From Chelativorans sp. AA-79 (GTDB lineage: Bacteria; Pseudomonadota; Alphaproteobacteria; Rhizobiales; Rhizobiaceae), in assembly GCF_029457495.1 (NCBI RefSeq), contig NZ_CP120361.1, positions 1,566,001 to 1,630,000 on the forward strand: 64,000 nucleotides of DNA, written 5' to 3'. The notes under the pieces were generated by a model that did not search any database, had not been told where the DNA came from, and was given only the letters and a program-made list of their open reading frames with translations. Shown here one piece after another: positions 45,370-52,405 of this stretch (position 1 is its first letter; the number at the start of each line of letters is the position of its first letter). The translations under genes were made by a program, and so were the position numbers.

Positions 45370-45954
45370 ATGACCAGCCGAATCGTTATCATTCAGGGGC
45401 ATCCCGATCCGGAGCCCGGCCGCTACTGCCGCGCCTTGGCCGATGCCTACGCGCAGGGCGCGGAGGCGGCGGGTCACGAGGTGACCAGGATCGACCTTGC
45501 AAGGCTCGATTTCCCGCTCCTGCGCACGCAGGACGACTTCCTGCACGGCTCGGTGCCGCGGGAGCTCGAACTCGCCAAGGAAGCGATCCTTAGGGCCGAG
45601 CACCTGGTCTTCGTGTTTCCGCTGTGGCTTGGAACGATGCCGGCCTTGCTCAAGGGCTTCCTCGAACAGATAATGCGACCGGGTGTCGCCTTCGCTTATG
45701 GCAAGCGCGGCTTTCCCGAAACCCTCCTCAAGGGCCGCTCGGCGCGGATCGTCGTCACCATGGGCATGCCGGCCTTCTTCTATCGCTGGTGGTTCTTCGG
45801 TCACGGGCTGCGCGGCATGCGGCGCAACATCCTCAAATTCGTGGGGCTCGGCCCGGTGAAGGAAACCCTGTTCGGCATGATCGAGCCTGCCGGCGATCGG
45901 AAGCGGCGCAAATGGCTCGATCAGATGCGCCGGCTGGGTGAACGGGCAGCCTGA
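45370..45954 (+). CDS. NAD(P)H-dependent oxidoreductase, flavodoxin-like (KefF/NQO type)
   Basis: The 194-residue protein has the flavodoxin_2 fold: VIIQGHPDPEPGRYCRAL at the N-terminus (FMN-phosphate loop), FVFPLWLGTMPALLKGFLEQ in the middle. It should reduce quinones or similar acceptors with NAD(P)H in the cytoplasm. RBS AGGAAG is at a good distance. A FNR-type dyad lies upstream. Confidence 0.88.
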   Translation: MTSRIVIIQGHPDPEPGRYCRALADAYAQGAEAAGHEVTRIDLARLDFPLLRTQDDFLHGSVPRELELAKEAILRAEHLVFVFPLWLGTMPALLKGFLEQIMRPGVAFAYGKRGFPETLLKGRSARIVVTMGMPAFFYRWWFFGHGLRGMRRNILKFVGLGPVKETLFGMIEPAGDRKRRKWLDQMRRLGERAA

Positions 45955-46032
45955 ATCCCATAGCGGGTGCGTTCTTCGTGGCTCGAAGCACCGGTGCGCG
46001 GTATAAGCCATCTGAAGATGGGAGGGGCGTTC

Positions 46033-47235
46033 GTGCAGCCTGACATCGGAGCGATTCCGCTGATTGCGCTCGATGCGGTGGCTTTCGACACCGAGACCAC
46101 CGGCCTCGACACGCGCACGGCGCGCATCGCCCAGGTCGGGGCGTGGCGATCGCGCGCGGGGCGGTGTGGCCGGACCAATCCTTCGAAAGCCTTGCTGATC
46201 CCGGGGTGCCGGTCCTGCCTGAATCGACACACATCCACGGCATTACCGATGGGATGGTGCGCGAGGCGCCTGCCTTTGCTTCCGTTTGGCGCAGCTTCGA
46301 GACGTTCCGTGGCGGGCGACCGCTAATCGGCTATGCCATTGGCTTCGATCTCGCGATCATAAAGAGAGAAGCCGTGCGTGCTGAATCCAGTGGAAGCGGC
46401 CGCGGACGTTGTGTGCGAACGCTGAGCCGTATCGTCAATCGCGATCTGCGCGACCACTCGCTCGAGGCGCTCGCCGCGTGGCTCGGCTTCGAGATTATAG
46501 GTCGCCATCAGGCGCTCGGCGGTGCGGTGGCCGCTGCGAAAGTGTTCACGGGACTCCTGCCGAGGCTGCAGGCCATGGGCATTCGCACATTTGCCGAGGC
46601 GGAGCGCGCCTCGCTCCAGCTCACAAGGGAGCGGGACGAGGAGGCACGGGCCGGATGGGCGTATCCCTTCCTGCGGCCCGCCCGCCTTCCTTCGCCGCGA
46701 TCGACCCCTCCGCCTACCAGCATCGGGTCGGCGATCTCATGGCCACGCCTCCCATCGTCGTCCGTCATGAGACACCGCTCCGCTCGGCGACCACGCTGAT
46801 GGCGGAAAGGCGGGTGGGCTCCGTTCTGGTCTCCGGCGCGGGGGAGGCGGGGCTGCCAGCAGGTGAATACGGCATCCTCACGGAACGCGACGTGCTCCGC
46901 TTGCTGGCGGCCGATGGCGGGAGCGTTTTTGAGCGCCGCGCGGGCGAACTCGCGAGCAGGCCGCTCGTCAGCATCCGCGCCCAGGCCTTAGCCTATCGCG
47001 ATCGGCCGCACGAACAGGCTCGGGATTCGCCATCTCGGGGTGCATGACGAGAAAGGCGCGCTCGTAGGCGTCATATCCACGCGTGACCTCCTGCGTCTGC
47101 GGGCAAGCGCGGCGATCCAGCTCGGCGACACGATCGACGCCGCAAGGTCCGATGCCGACATGGCCGCCGCCTGGGCGTCCCTTCCCTCCGTTGCATCCGC
47201 GCTGGTTGCAGAGAATATCGAGGCGCGGGCGCCGC
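46033..47235 (+). pseudogene. Decayed 3'-5' exonuclease/CBS protein, three frameshifts and truncated
   Basis: A DnaQ-like exonuclease begins at about GTG 46033 (GGAGGGG before it; alternative ATG 46018) with AFDTETTGLDTRTARIAQVG. Reading shifts frame at about 46140, where the exonuclease continues (HIHGITDGMV, IGYAIGFDLAIIKRE). It shifts again at about 46690, giving a CBS pair (GDLMATPPIVVRHETPLRSA), and at about 47000, giving GALVGVISTRDLLRLRAS. The reading ends near SALVAENIEAR, where intact family members go on into a DUF294 nucleotidyltransferase domain. The gene is dead and has lost its 3' part against the opposing SDR remnant. Family relatives couple exonuclease and CBS to GlnD-like signalling. 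Confidence 0.82.
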
Positions 47236-47529
47236 CGCCGGATTCAGCATCGCTGCGATCTCATACTTCATGCCATAGAAGATGCCATTCAGATTGATAT
47301 CCCACTATGCGCTCGACCGCCTCGGCGTCGGCTACATCCACGGCAAAGGCGTGCGCCGGCCTCCATTCGCTCGGATTCCTTCCACGATCCTGTTCGCAGA
47401 CTCCTGCTCCAGGTCGGCGACGACTAGCTCGGCGCCTCCTGTGGCCAGTTCGCGAGCGATTGCGGCCCCTATCCCCGAGGCGGCTCCTGTGACGAGCGCG
47501 ACCTTGTCCTTGAATTCACCAGTCATCAA
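47236..47529 (-). pseudogene. Truncated short-chain dehydrogenase remnant
   Basis: ATG 47529 opens an SDR N-terminus with KVALVTGAASGIGAAIAREL (Rossmann glycine motif) and reads to about ESANRIVEGIRANGG. A stop and frame change follow. Another in-family piece (NLNGIFYGMKYEIAAML) appears in a different frame at about 47260-47310, so roughly 90 bases of the gene are missing between them. The catalytic Tyr-Lys region is absent. It meets the exonuclease/CBS remnant tail to tail near 47236. Boundary accuracy is about 20 bases. Confidence 0.75.
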
Positions 47530-47575
47530 GCTCCTGTGTTAGCGAGCCAATTTGGTTGAACAGGCGTGCGGGTCT

Positions 47576-47589
47576 TTGACCTTCATCAA
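47576..47589. promoter_or_regulatory. FNR/FixK box between SDR remnant and fixL
   Basis: TTGACCTTCATCAA lies 130 bases before fixL (GTG 47719) and 47 bases before the SDR remnant start. It may give feedback from FixK to fixLJ or be a leftover of the SDR promoter. Confidence 0.62.
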
Positions 47590-47718
47590 AGTGAGCGGGC
47601 TATTTGCGATCGTCCAGTTTGCAGGACACATCTTGCCGCATTGCGGAATGGTGGCGATTTTCCCGACGCCGCCCTATGGTAATGTCCGGTAATCGAAACG
47701 CTTTCATTGGGGCGGCAA

Positions 47719-49107
47719 GTGATCTTCCAGGGAATGGATCAGACGTGGTTCTTGCTGCTCGTGCCGGTGGCGGTTCTGGGCGCTGCTGTCTGGGGAGGAA
47801 GGCCGGCGGGCCTCCTTGTCTTGGCCGCCGGGGTCGCCTTTCTCGCGGTGGGAGCCGCAGGGGTGATGGCGGACTTCGGCGCAGTGCCGGCGCTTTTGTC
47901 GTTCTTGTTCTCCGCCGCGTTGGTCTTCGTCGGCTCCGGCTACCGCGACGCCAGGAAATTCGCCCGCGGCGCGCAGGAACAGCTCGATGCGCGTGAAGCC
48001 CATCTTCGCTCCATTCTGGATACGGTGCCGGACGCGACGGTGGTCATTGATGTGCAGGGCACGATGATCTCTTTCAACCGCGCTGCCGTTCGCCAGTTCG
48101 GCTATTCGGAAGCCGAAGCGGTGGGGCAGAACGTCAAGATCCTGATGCCGGAGCCATATCAGGGCGAACATGACGGCTACATCCACCGCTACCTGACGAC
48201 CGGCGAGCGGCGGATCATCGGGATCGACCGTGTCGTCGTCGGGCGGCGGAAGGACGGCTCGACCTTCCCCATGAAGCTTGCGGTGGGTGAGATGAAGAGC
48301 GGTGGCCAGGTGTTCTTCACCGGCTTCATCCGCGACCTGACGGAAAGGGCCGAGTCGGAGGCGAGACTGGAGGAGATCCAGGCAGAGCTCGCGCGCCTGG
48401 CGCGTCTGAACGAACTGGGAGAAATGGCCTCGACCCTGGCGCACGAACTCAACCAGCCGCTTTCGGCCATCGCAAACTATGTGCAGGGGTGTAGCCGGCT
48501 TCTGAAGAACATGGATGATGCGCTGGCCTCACGCATGCGCGAGGCGCTGGACGAGACCGCTCGCCAGACGCTGCGCGCCGGGCAGATCATCCGCCACCTG
48601 CGCGAGTTCGTCACCAGGGGCGAGACCGAAAAGCAGCCGGAAGACCTCCATAAGCTCGTCGAGGAGGCCGGCGCTCTCGCCCTCGTCGGCTCGCGCGAGT
48701 TGGGTGTGCGGACGGTGTTCGACTTCAAGGCCGGCCCGAAGGTGGTTCTGGTCGATCGTGTCCAGATACAGCAGGTGCTGATCAACCTTATGCGCAACGC
48801 CATGGAAGCCATGAAGGAGAGCGAAGCCCGCGAGTTGGTGGTACGAATCATGCAGGGCGAGGGCGACGAAGCGGTGGTGGAGGTTTCCGACACGGGGTCA
48901 GGCGTGCCGGACGACGTGGTGGCACAGCTATTCCAGCCCTTCGTCACCACCAAGCCCGGCGGGATGGGAATAGGGCTCTCCATATCGAAGCGGATCATCG
49001 AGGCCCACGGGGGCGAACTGATCATGCAGCGGAACGAGAAGGGTGGCGCGACCTTCCGCTTCACCCTGCCGGCCCGAAAAGAGCAGGAGCCGGAAAATGA
49101 GCGGTGA
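47719..49107 (+). CDS. fixL: Oxygen-sensing histidine kinase FixL
   Basis: About 460 residues: two or three N-terminal membrane segments, a heme-PAS domain ([19 protein letters not shown] holds the heme-ligand His, then [17 protein letters not shown]), an H-box with [12 protein letters not shown], and G-boxes [18 protein letters not shown]. FixL autophosphorylates when heme is deoxygenated and passes phosphate to FixJ. The start is uncertain: GTG 47719 with GGGGCGG upstream is chosen; TTG 47707 and ATG 47734 are alternatives. It overlaps fixJ by 11 bases. Confidence 0.95.
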   Translation: MIFQGMDQTWFLLLVPVAVLGAAVWGGRPAGLLVLAAGVAFLAVGAAGVMADFGAVPALLSFLFSAALVFVGSGYRDARKFARGAQEQLDAREAHLRSILDTVPDATVVIDVQGTMISFNRAAVRQFGYSEAEAVGQNVKILMPEPYQGEHDGYIHRYLTTGERRIIGIDRVVVGRRKDGSTFPMKLAVGEMKSGGQVFFTGFIRDLTERAESEARLEEIQAELARLARLNELGEMASTLAHELNQPLSAIANYVQGCSRLLKNMDDALASRMREALDETARQTLRAGQIIRHLREFVTRGETEKQPEDLHKLVEEAGALALVGSRELGVRTVFDFKAGPKVVLVDRVQIQQVLINLMRNAMEAMKESEARELVVRIMQGEGDEAVVEVSDTGSGVPDDVVAQLFQPFVTTKPGGMGIGLSISKRIIEAHGGELIMQRNEKGGATFRFTLPARKEQEPENER

Positions 49108-49714
49108 TGTCGTAGTTCATATCGTTGACGACGAGGAGCCTGTCAGGAAATCGCTGGCATTTCTCCTCACCATATCGGGGCATGCGGTGCGCGTGCACGA
49201 CTCGGCAAGCTCCTTCCTCTCCGTTGCCGGGGAACTGGAGAACGCCTGCCTCGTCACCGATCTGCGCATGCCGGATATGAGCGGCGTCGACCTGCTCAGG
49301 CGGCTGCACGATGACGATGCGATGCTGCCCGCCATCGTCATCACGGGGCATGGGGACGTTCCGATGGCAGTAGAGGCGATGAAGGCGGGCGCGCTCGATT
49401 TTATCGAGAAGCCATTCGAGGACGAGGTCCTGCTCGAAGCAGTGGCACGCGCCATCGCCGAGCTCAAAAGGAAGCCGCGGGAGCAGGACGACATTTCGGC
49501 CATACGCCAGCGACTCGGCCAGCTCAGCGAACGGGAGCGTCAGGTCATGGCGGGGATCGTCGCGGGGCTACCCAACAAAACCATCGCCTACGACCTCAAC
49601 ATCAGCCCGCGAACGGTCGAGGTCCACCGCTCGAATGTCATGGCCAAGATGACCGCCAAGAACCTGCCCGAGCTCGTCCGGATGGTTTTGGCGGCGGGCG
49701 ACGAGAGCTCCTGA
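49097..49714 (+). CDS. fixJ: Response regulator FixJ
   Basis: The 205-residue protein has a receiver with DD in HIVDDEEPV, phospho-acceptor Asp in [13 protein letters not shown], Thr in VITGHGD and Lys in EKPFED, then a LuxR-type HTH ([19 protein letters not shown]). Phosphorylated FixJ activates fixK. ATG 49097 overlaps fixL. Confidence 0.96.
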   Translation: MSGDVVVHIVDDEEPVRKSLAFLLTISGHAVRVHDSASSFLSVAGELENACLVTDLRMPDMSGVDLLRRLHDDDAMLPAIVITGHGDVPMAVEAMKAGALDFIEKPFEDEVLLEAVARAIAELKRKPREQDDISAIRQRLGQLSERERQVMAGIVAGLPNKTIAYDLNISPRTVEVHRSNVMAKMTAKNLPELVRMVLAAGDESS

Positions 49715-49729
49715 GACGCGCTTGGTGGC

Positions 49730-49743
49730 TTGATCCAGCGCAA
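49730..49743. promoter_or_regulatory. FNR/FixK-type box upstream of the stand-alone receiver
   Basis: TTGATCCAGCGCAA lies 75 bases before TTG 49818. It combines a perfect FNR half and an NnrR-type half. Confidence 0.6.
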
Positions 49744-49817
49744 GGCGGTCCGGTCTCCTGTCGGTGCAATGTAGCCGATGGCCTGAGAGGCCGATTTCTG
49801 GAAAAGCAGATCAACAA

Positions 49818-50180
49818 TTGTCCACCAATGCGAAAATCCTCGTTGTCGCGCCGGACCCGGCCTTCCGGCGTTCGCTGGCTTTCGTCCTAGAGGCGGAGGG
49901 CTGTGGTGTGGAAATCGTGGAGCGGTTGCCTGACCTGGATACATTGTCGGACCGCTATGACTGTCTGGTGATCGACCACCGATCGATACCGGCGGGAGTG
50001 CGCAGCGGGATACTCTTGGCGGGCGTGCGCACACCCGTCGTGGTTCTGGCCAGCCATGCGCAGGACTTTGTCGCCAGAGGCTTCGAGCGGGTGGTATTGA
50101 AACCGCTCCTCGGCCACAAGTTGGTCGAAGCCGTGCGCGATGCCCTGAGGCGGGAGCCGCGGCCCGCCATGCCTACGTAG
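49818..50180 (+). CDS. Stand-alone receiver-like protein between fixJ and fixK
   Basis: The 120-residue protein is a receiver fold without an output domain. It keeps the phospho-acceptor Asp (CLVIDHRSI), Ser (VVVLASHAQD) and Lys (VVLKPL), but the usual N-terminal acidic pair is reduced to VVAPDPAF. TTG 49818 is the preferred start; GTG 49764 also opens the frame. From memory, a response regulator also lies between fixJ and fixK2 in Bradyrhizobium. It may modulate FixLJ signalling. Confidence 0.75.
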   Translation: MSTNAKILVVAPDPAFRRSLAFVLEAEGCGVEIVERLPDLDTLSDRYDCLVIDHRSIPAGVRSGILLAGVRTPVVVLASHAQDFVARGFERVVLKPLLGHKLVEAVRDALRREPRPAMPT

Positions 50181-50189
50181 TTTCCCTTA
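50174..50189 (+). promoter_or_regulatory. FixJ-type promoter element upstream of fixK
   Basis: TACGTAGTTTCCCTTA matches, as I remember it, the element shared by FixJ-dependent fixK and nifA promoters of Sinorhizobium. It lies 69 bases before fixK and overlaps the end of the receiver gene. I saw no second copy in the window. Confidence 0.65.
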
Positions 50190-50258
50190 GGATATAACCG
50201 AATTTCTTCGATCGGTGTTCCGGGGCACTGATGGTCCGACAAGATCGGAGATATCGAG

Positions 50259-50933
50259 ATGCTCTCTCACAACGCCATACAAGCTTCCTCAACTAGAATT
50301 CATCCAGACGTTCCCGTCACTCGCCACACCGCGACACAACTGGTACCACCTGCATTTGCGGCCTCGCAGCCGCATCAGGTGATCCTCTACGCGTCCAACG
50401 CAGAAATCTATGGTCAGGGCGAGCGAGCCACCGCTCTCTACCAGGTGGAGTTCGGGGCGGTTCGCGTCTACCGCCTACTTTCCGATGGTCGTCGGCAGAT
50501 CAGTGCCTTCCACGTGGCAGGCGAGGTCTTCGGCTTCGAGGCAGACGGCCACCATCATTTCTTTGCCGAGGCGATCTGCAATTCCGCGATCCGCATCTTT
50601 CGCCAACCGCTCGGTGCCGACGTCGCGCGCGGCATCCTTCCGATCGCGCTGAAGGCACTGATCCGCGCGCAGGAGCACCTGCTCGTCATCGGGCGTCAGA
50701 ATGCCGCCGAGCGCGTCGCAGCCTTCCTGCTTGATCAACTCGAACGTCAGGGCGACCTTCCGCAGGTCGAACTCGCCATGTCGCGCACCGATATCGGCGA
50801 CTATCTGGGCTTGACAATCGAGACGGTCTCGCGCGTTTTCTCGAAGTTCCGTGAAAAGGGCTATATCCGGCTCCAAGGCGTGCGTACTGTGGAACTTATT
50901 AAGCCAGAGGCGCTGCGTACTCTTTGTGTCTGA
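50259..50933 (+). CDS. fixK: Crp/Fnr-type low-oxygen regulator FixK
   Basis: The 224-residue protein has a cyclic-nucleotide-like fold (VILYASNAEIYGQGERATAL), then a winged helix with recognition helix TIETVSRVFSKFREKGYI, whose E..SR residues read TTGAT-type boxes. There is no N-terminal Cys cluster, so it is FixK and not Fnr. A FixJ-type element precedes it. It is the likely regulator of the FNR-type boxes in this window. Confidence 0.93.
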   Translation: MLSHNAIQASSTRIHPDVPVTRHTATQLVPPAFAASQPHQVILYASNAEIYGQGERATALYQVEFGAVRVYRLLSDGRRQISAFHVAGEVFGFEADGHHHFFAEAICNSAIRIFRQPLGADVARGILPIALKALIRAQEHLLVIGRQNAAERVAAFLLDQLERQGDLPQVELAMSRTDIGDYLGLTIETVSRVFSKFREKGYIRLQGVRTVELIKPEALRTLCV

Positions 50934-51520
50934 GTTCCTGCCGAGCGCGGAGTCGAGATTGGTTCTGCAGGAAGATGTGCAAGCAAAAAACGCCGAGTAC
51001 CGCGTGGTTGCAGCGATGGGTGCGTCGACGAATAAGTTCGTCGCAAGGGAGATCGGCGGCAACGCCTATTCAGGCAGGCATTTCGCGGCGACTGTTTCGA
51101 CGCAAAACTCTCCGAATCGAAATCAAAGGGCCACGCTCTGGTCTGTACGCGTCTCGCCCCCCTTCGATGGCCCTGCTGGCATGTCCGGTTGAACGCGACC
51201 TCCGCGAGGTCATGAGAATTGCTTGACGTCAGAGACCATGCTTGCGCTGCAAAGAGCCCGTTATCGGGGTTGGCCGATAGTCGCCGATATGTCTCGAGGA
51301 CCGTTGATAATAAGAGGAAATTTCTTCCTTCACGCCTGCAACCATCATGACTTGCTCTGGATGCGAGCAACGATGAAATCCTGCCCCCGCAACCAATCCC
51401 GTCAAAGTCTTAGAAAATTCAGCTTGTTGCAGAGATTATGCTTTGAGGTATGGCGATCACAGAAATGTGGGTCAATAAAATCAATAGCTTAGAATTGGGC
51501 TCAAATCACCTCGCAACCGA
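50934..51520. other. Gene-free boundary region after fixK
   Basis: About 590 bases without a credible gene on either strand: short open frames only, no good ribosome site, no protein motif, and no FNR-type box. It separates the low-oxygen island from the IS remnant and secretion genes. Confidence 0.6.
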
Positions 51521-51962
51521 TCACATCCGCAGCGTGGCTGCTGACTGGGAACCTTGAAAGGCTGCTCCCTGTAACCAATGATGGATGTTGTTCCCGATCG
51601 CGCCGTGTGGCCGTTGCTCATTATAGTCTCTATAGTCTCTGCGCCAAGCCTCCAACTTTTCCGCCGCAACCGCGCATTGAATGCCTCGATGAAGGCGTTG
51701 TCGATGGGCTTCCCCGGCCGCGAGAAGTCGAGCGTGACGCCGCGCTGGTAAGCCCACAGGTCCAGGTCGCGGGACGCGCCGGTAGCCGAAGCGCACACGG
51801 GTCTGGCTAATCTCCTTGATCCGCTGTTCCAGAGCGGCCTGGCCGGGCCGGCGCGACTTGTACCGGCAGGTCTTCGGGTCGAACCGGATCGCCGCACAGG
51901 CGCGGCGGATCGAGATCGCCCATTCGACACGCATCGCGTCCACCAGCGCTCTCTTCCGGCCA
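51521..51962 (-). pseudogene. IS3-family transposase OrfB, internally deleted
   Basis: The reading starts with VDAMRVEWAISIRRACAAIR and RFGYRRV, then jumps by deletion of about 120 codons to SRDLDLWAYQRGVTLDFSRP and IEAFNARLR, and shifts frame to KLEAWRRDYRDYNEQRPHGA. The catalytic DDE domain is missing its first Asp part; the remaining acidic residue is in the FIEAFN block. It cannot be a working transposase. Confidence 0.85.
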
Positions 51963-51966
51963 GGCC

Positions 51967-52287
51967 TCAGAGCTTTCGCTTGATGACGTCCTGCAGCATC
52001 TCCCGATCGAGCGTCAGGTCCGCCACGATCTTCTTCAGCCGGGCATTCTCCTGCTCAAGCTCGCGCAGCCGCTTCATCTCCGACGGCATCATGCCGGAAT
52101 ACTTCTTCTTCCAGTTGAAGTAGGTCGCCTGGCTGATCCCCGCCTTCCGGCAGATCTCCGCCACCGGCGTCCCGTCCTCGCCCTGCTTGATGATGAACGC
52201 CTTCTGCGCGTCCGTGAACTGCGATGCCTTAATCGCTTCCGCTCCCTCTCCCAGCCAGGAAAATGGCGCGGAAAACTCTAACCCCAT
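51967..52287 (-). CDS. IS3-family transposase OrfA (helix-turn-helix subunit)
   Basis: The protein has KASQFTDAQKAFIIKQGEDG, then a helix-turn-helix (VAEICRKAGISQATYFNWKK) and a leucine-zipper part (RELEQENARLKKIVADLTLD). Where related OrfA proteins begin with ATG-AAG, this copy has ATT-AAG at 52233 with GGGAGCGG upstream; the only in-frame ATG, at 52287, adds 18 unlikely residues. The start may be a mutated ATG, so translation is doubtful. OrfB is dead. Confidence 0.72.
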   Translation of the reverse strand: MGLEFSAPFSWLGEGAEAIKASQFTDAQKAFIIKQGEDGTPVAEICRKAGISQATYFNWKKKYSGMMPSEMKRLRELEQENARLKKIVADLTLDREMLQDVIKRKL

Positions 52288-52405
52288 TCGAGGGCATTTA
52301 ACGGAAGCTGACCACTCCGCCGCAACCGGCAACCGTGTAGGACGTCGGATTGCTCTTGCCGCCGGGGTGCTTGCGGCAGCCGGCCGCAAGCAGCCCAGTA
52401 CGCCC

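Larger units (their letters stand above)
51521..52287 (-). mobile_element. Degenerate IS3-family insertion sequence
   Basis: OrfA- and OrfB-like reading frames in IS3 order on the minus strand. OrfB is internally deleted, and I could not identify matching terminal inverted repeats or a target-site duplication, so the ends are taken as the outer limits of recognisable coding sequence. Confidence 0.8.
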
